Below the pieces are notes generated by a model, which was not told where the DNA came from, did no database searches, and was given only the letters and a program-made list of their open reading frames with translations. The translations under genes and the position numbers were made by a program. 7,857 nt of DNA from an uncultured Clostridia bacterium. Lineage in GTDB: Bacteria > Bacillota > Clostridia > Christensenellales > Borkfalkiaceae. Location: positions 1 through 7,857 of the forward strand of contig CANRAI010000057.1 of assembly GCA_947628555.1 (NCBI GenBank). Direction: 5' to 3'. Positions 5,589-7,857 of this stretch are shown here, in pieces; position 1 is the stretch's first letter; each line of letters begins with the position of its first letter.

Positions 5589-6461
5589 TTAATACTTAAT
5601 TGCGCAGCCGGCAGCAAGCGCGCCGGGTCCAATATGGACGGATACGCTTAAAGAGAGGGGGTTTACAAATGTAAACTCAACGTTCGGGAAGGTCCGTTTT
5701 AATTCTTCCTTAAATTTTTCCGCCTCGGCAAAGTTTTCGGTGTGCGCTACCGCCATCGTCATCTTGCCCGCGTCAACGATATCTTTGAATCTCGTTTCAA
5801 AATCGTGCTTTAATGCGTTGATGATTTCCGTCTTTGCGTCTGCGAGCTTTCTGACTTTTTTGAACGCGTCAAGCTTTTCGCCCTGGATTTGCAAAACGGG
5901 TTTTATCTTAAAAAGCGTGCCTATCATTGCGGCGGCGGGAGTAAGCCTTCCGCCCTTTTTAAGATATTTCAGCGTGTCAACCATAATGTATATGGAGGAC
6001 AGCATCTTCGTTTCCATCAGCCAGTCGTGAATTTCTTTTGCGCTTTTGCCCTCGCGCGCCATTTTAAGCGCGTCCATTACGCTCTGGCGCTGTGTTATAG
6101 AAACTCGCTGGTTATCTACGACCCATACCCTGTCTTTAAATTCTTCTTCCGTTTTAGAAAGATGAAGGGTAGTGTGGCAGGTTTCGGAAAGTCCGCTCGA
6201 CAAAGGAATATACACGATTTCATCGTAGGTCTTTAAAACGTCGCGCCAAAGTTCGCTTACCGCGGCGGGCGCGGGCTGAGATGTGGAAACATTTGCGTCG
6301 GCTTTAAGCTTTTCATAGAATTGCTCTTGCGTAAGCGTAATGTCCTCATGATATGTCTCGTCATCGATGAGAACAGGAGTGGAAGCTACGAAAATTCCAA
6401 GTTCTTTGGCTTCTTTTTGAGTGATACCGCTGTTGCTGTCGGTGATTACTGCTACTTTCAT
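5589..6461 (-). CDS. DegV/FakB-family fatty-acid-binding protein
   Basis: A 290-residue soluble protein of the DegV family. Characterised members (FakB) hold a fatty acid and present it to the kinase FakA, feeding exogenous fatty acids into phospholipid synthesis. Family marks seen: N-terminal ITDSNSGI (6-13), the PVLIDDETYHED stretch (29-40), STSQPAP (59-65), PLSSGLSETC (86-95), VVDNQRVS (114-121), the linker TLKYLKKGGRL (163-173) with Arg172, and HIGPGALAAG (276-285) near the C-terminus, which in FakB supplies the conserved His that contacts the carboxylate. There is no signal peptide. The ATG has GGAGAG (6467-6472 on the complement) 5 bases upstream. No fakA gene is in the window; Clostridia often carry several stand-alone degV genes, so the lipid carried and even the FakA link are inferred from the family. 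The gene has its own near-consensus promoter. Confidence 0.92.
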   Translation of the reverse strand: MKVAVITDSNSGITQKEAKELGIFVASTPVLIDDETYHEDITLTQEQFYEKLKADANVSTSQPAPAAVSELWRDVLKTYDEIVYIPLSSGLSETCHTTLHLSKTEEEFKDRVWVVDNQRVSITQRQSVMDALKMAREGKSAKEIHDWLMETKMLSSIYIMVDTLKYLKKGGRLTPAAAMIGTLFKIKPVLQIQGEKLDAFKKVRKLADAKTEIINALKHDFETRFKDIVDAGKMTMAVAHTENFAEAEKFKEELKRTFPNVEFTFVNPLSLSVSVHIGPGALAAGCAIKY

Positions 6462-6491
6462 TCTATCTCTCCATGTATTGAAATCGGTATA

Positions 6492-6520
6492 ATTATAAAA
6501 GTTTATAGGGAAATAGTCAA
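6492..6520 (-). promoter_or_regulatory. Near-consensus sigma-A promoter of degV
   Basis: On the reverse strand TTGACT (6515-6520) and TATAAT (6492-6497) are separated by exactly 17 bases. It lies in the 87-base gap between ridA and degV and would start transcription about 25 bases before the degV ATG, so degV need not depend on the upstream ilvA-ridA transcript. The TTAAGCGTAT element at 6526-6535 lies 5 bases outside the -35. Confidence 0.85.
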
Positions 6521-6548
6521 CAAAATTAAGCGTATTGTCGAAAAATAA

Positions 6549-6920
6549 TTATATTTCCGCTATGGCTTCGATTTCTACAAGCGCGCCTTTGGGAATATCC
6601 TTTACTGCAACGCAGCTTCTTGCGGGCTTGCCCGTGAAATATTTTTCGTAAACTGCGTTAAATTCCGCGAAGTCGGCAATGTTGGCAAGGAAGCACGTGG
6701 TTTTGATTACCTTGTCGATTGAAGTGCCCGCCGCTTCAAGAAGCGCAGCTACGTTTTTGCATGATTGATGGGTCTGTTCAGCAACGGTTTTTCCTTCGAT
6801 AGCGGAAGTTGCGGGGTTTACGGGAATCTGGCCCGAGCAGTACACGATGTTTCCTACGATTTTAGCCTGCGAATAAGGGCCGATTGCCGCGGGTGCGGCT
6901 TTTGTTTCTACGGTTTTCAT
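6549..6920 (-). CDS. ridA: RidA family enamine/imine deaminase
   Basis: A 123-residue protein of the YjgF/YER057c/UK114 family, archetypal RidA subgroup. RidA hydrolyses reactive 2-aminoacrylate and 2-aminocrotonate, released by PLP-dependent serine/threonine dehydratases, to 2-ketoacids and ammonia, sparing other PLP enzymes from damage. Signature parts: AIGPYSQA (12-19), VYCSGQIPV (26-34), and PARSCVAVKDIPKGALVEIE (99-118). Arg101, matching E. coli Arg105 that binds the substrate carboxylate, is present, as are Cys103 and Glu116 (E. coli Glu120). Members form trimers with sites between subunits. The ATG has a strong AAGGAGA site (6929-6935 on the complement). It starts 18 bases after the stop of the threonine dehydratase gene on the same strand, so the two are almost certainly co-transcribed, which fits its role. 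Confidence 0.96.
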   Translation of the reverse strand: MKTVETKAAPAAIGPYSQAKIVGNIVYCSGQIPVNPATSAIEGKTVAEQTHQSCKNVAALLEAAGTSIDKVIKTTCFLANIADFAEFNAVYEKYFTGKPARSCVAVKDIPKGALVEIEAIAEI

Positions 6921-6938
6921 TTTAATTATCTCCTTATA

Positions 6939-7857
6939 TTATAAAATTTTAAATCCTTGCGATGTAAGTTCGTTCTTGATTTTTTCGATATGCTCGAAGT
7001 TTTTGGTTTCGAGGTTTAGCCTTAAAAGGCAGCAGTTGATTGCAGAGCCTTCCGCCGAGCGCTCGTGAATGGCGCTGATAATATTTCCGCCGCAACGGGC
7101 TATTATAGAGGTGACGTCGGTAAGCTGTCCCGGTCTGTCCATAAGTTCAAGGGTGAGGGAGCAGCTTCTGCCCGACATAAGAAGTCCGCGGTTGATTACG
7201 CGGGAAAGAATGGTTACGTCGATATTGCCTCCCGAAATAAGGCAGCATACCTTTTTGCCTTCGAGGTCGGGGATTTTCTTGAACATAACGGCTGCAAGCG
7301 CCGCCGCACCCGCGCCTTCGGCGACGGTTTTCTGTTTTTCGATAAGCGCGAGGATAGCCGCCGAAATTTGGTCGTCGGTTACGGTGACCATGCCGTCAAC
7401 GTTTTTCGAAATAAGTTCGTATGTAAGCGTGCCCGGTTCTTTTACGGCTATACCGTCGGCGATTGTGGCGACGGATTTCAGGTTTTCTATTTTTCCTTTC
7501 TTAAAGGAGTTTACCATGCTTGCCGCGCCGGCAGCCTGAACGCCGTAAACCCTTATATTAGGATTAAGCGACTTTACCGCAAAGGAAATTCCCGCAAGCA
7601 GACCGCCGCCGCCGACGGGAACGACGATTATATCCACGTCTTTCATCTGTTGAAGAATTTCAACGCCTACCGTGCCCTGTCCCGCGATTACGTCCTCGTC
7701 GTCGAAGGGGTGGATAAGGGTGTAGCCGTACTCGTTTTTAAGTCTTTCGGCTTCGTTGTGCGCGTCGTCGTAAACGCCGGGAACAAGAATTACTTCCGCG
7801 CCGTAGCCGCGCGTCGCCATAACCTTTGAAATGGGCGCGCCTTCGGGCATGCAGATT
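6939..7857 (-). CDS. Threonine dehydratase (threonine ammonia-lyase) with C-terminal ACT domain, 5' end outside window
   Basis: The frame stays open to the right edge, so this is the C-terminal three quarters of a PLP enzyme that converts threonine to 2-oxobutyrate and ammonia, either for isoleucine synthesis or for threonine catabolism. Numbering from the Met at 7848-7850, which is internal (ICMPEGAPISK precedes MATRGYGAEVIL): FDDEDVIAGQGT (49-60), the glycine-rich phosphate-binding loop VPVGGGGLLAGI (77-88), EGAGAA (178-183) and CLISGGNID (203-211) of the fold-type II core. A single ACT-like regulatory domain covers about 232-303 (DRPGQLTDVTSII, then INCCLLRLNLE). The PLP-binding Lys and about 100 N-terminal residues are missing. 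One ACT and the expected total of about 400 residues match the short, catabolic-type TdcB/IlvA form common in Clostridia rather than E. coli IlvA with its doubled regulatory domain; ilvA or tdcB would both be defensible names. It heads an operon with ridA. Confidence 0.94.
   Translation of the reverse strand, partial: ICMPEGAPISKVMATRGYGAEVILVPGVYDDAHNEAERLKNEYGYTLIHPFDDEDVIAGQGTVGVEILQQMKDVDIIVVPVGGGGLLAGISFAVKSLNPNIRVYGVQAAGAASMVNSFKKGKIENLKSVATIADGIAVKEPGTLTYELISKNVDGMVTVTDDQISAAILALIEKQKTVAEGAGAAALAAVMFKKIPDLEGKKVCCLISGGNIDVTILSRVINRGLLMSGRSCSLTLELMDRPGQLTDVTSIIARCGGNIISAIHERSAEGSAINCCLLRLNLETKNFEHIEKIKNELTSQGFKIL

Noticed and set aside
6321..6548. Forward-strand 75-codon frame crossing the degV start
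   Set aside because: It covers the degV 5' end, ribosome binding site and promoter on the other strand and has no supporting signals.
7065..7829. Forward-strand open frame of 254 codons opposite the threonine dehydratase
   Set aside because: It is a long antisense shadow of a gene with clear PLP-fold and ACT motifs; the translation has no coherent domain.

Overview
The window looks like chromosomal core DNA from an anaerobic, low-to-moderate GC Firmicute, most likely a member of the Clostridia. The grounds are AT-rich intergenic spacers with sigma-A type promoters and AAGGA/AGGAG ribosome binding sites, an N-terminal-rubredoxin rubrerythrin, a DegV/FakB fatty-acid-binding protein, and clostridial-looking ArgRS and threonine dehydratase sequences. 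The species cannot be named from this stretch. Gene density is high and no gap exceeds about 180 bases. I see no mobile element, tRNA, rRNA or CRISPR array.

Left part (1-3317): the ychF/OLA1 P-loop ATPase gene runs leftward off the edge and has lost its C-terminal TGS domain to the boundary. It is divergent from argS (arginyl-tRNA synthetase), and two good promoters lie back to back in the 125-bp spacer. A HAD phosphatase of the phosphoglycolate phosphatase type follows argS by one base and is probably translationally coupled to it.

Middle part (3318-5412): three rightward units. A rubrerythrin has its own extended -10 promoter and a 12-bp terminator stem. Next comes an unusual 161-residue Cys/Asn/Gly-rich protein (about 34 Cys and 40 Asn) built from NSC and 12-residue repeats. 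It is preceded by a small 5' hairpin and followed at once by a strong intrinsic terminator. A YihY/BrkB-family membrane protein with an ambiguous start (TTG or ATG) comes after that. The Cys-rich protein is the least explained object in the window and the best candidate for something undescribed.

Right part (5413-7857): a convergent spacer holds a 12-bp tandem repeat and a 13-bp GC-rich stem that probably ends transcription from one or both sides. Three leftward genes follow: degV with a near-consensus promoter, ridA, and a threonine dehydratase (5' end outside the window). The last two form an operon in which RidA removes the reactive enamine/imine made by the dehydratase.

The genes are mostly housekeeping: translation (ArgRS, YchF), metabolite repair (phosphatase, RidA), peroxide defence (rubrerythrin), lipid handling (DegV) and amino-acid metabolism (threonine dehydratase).
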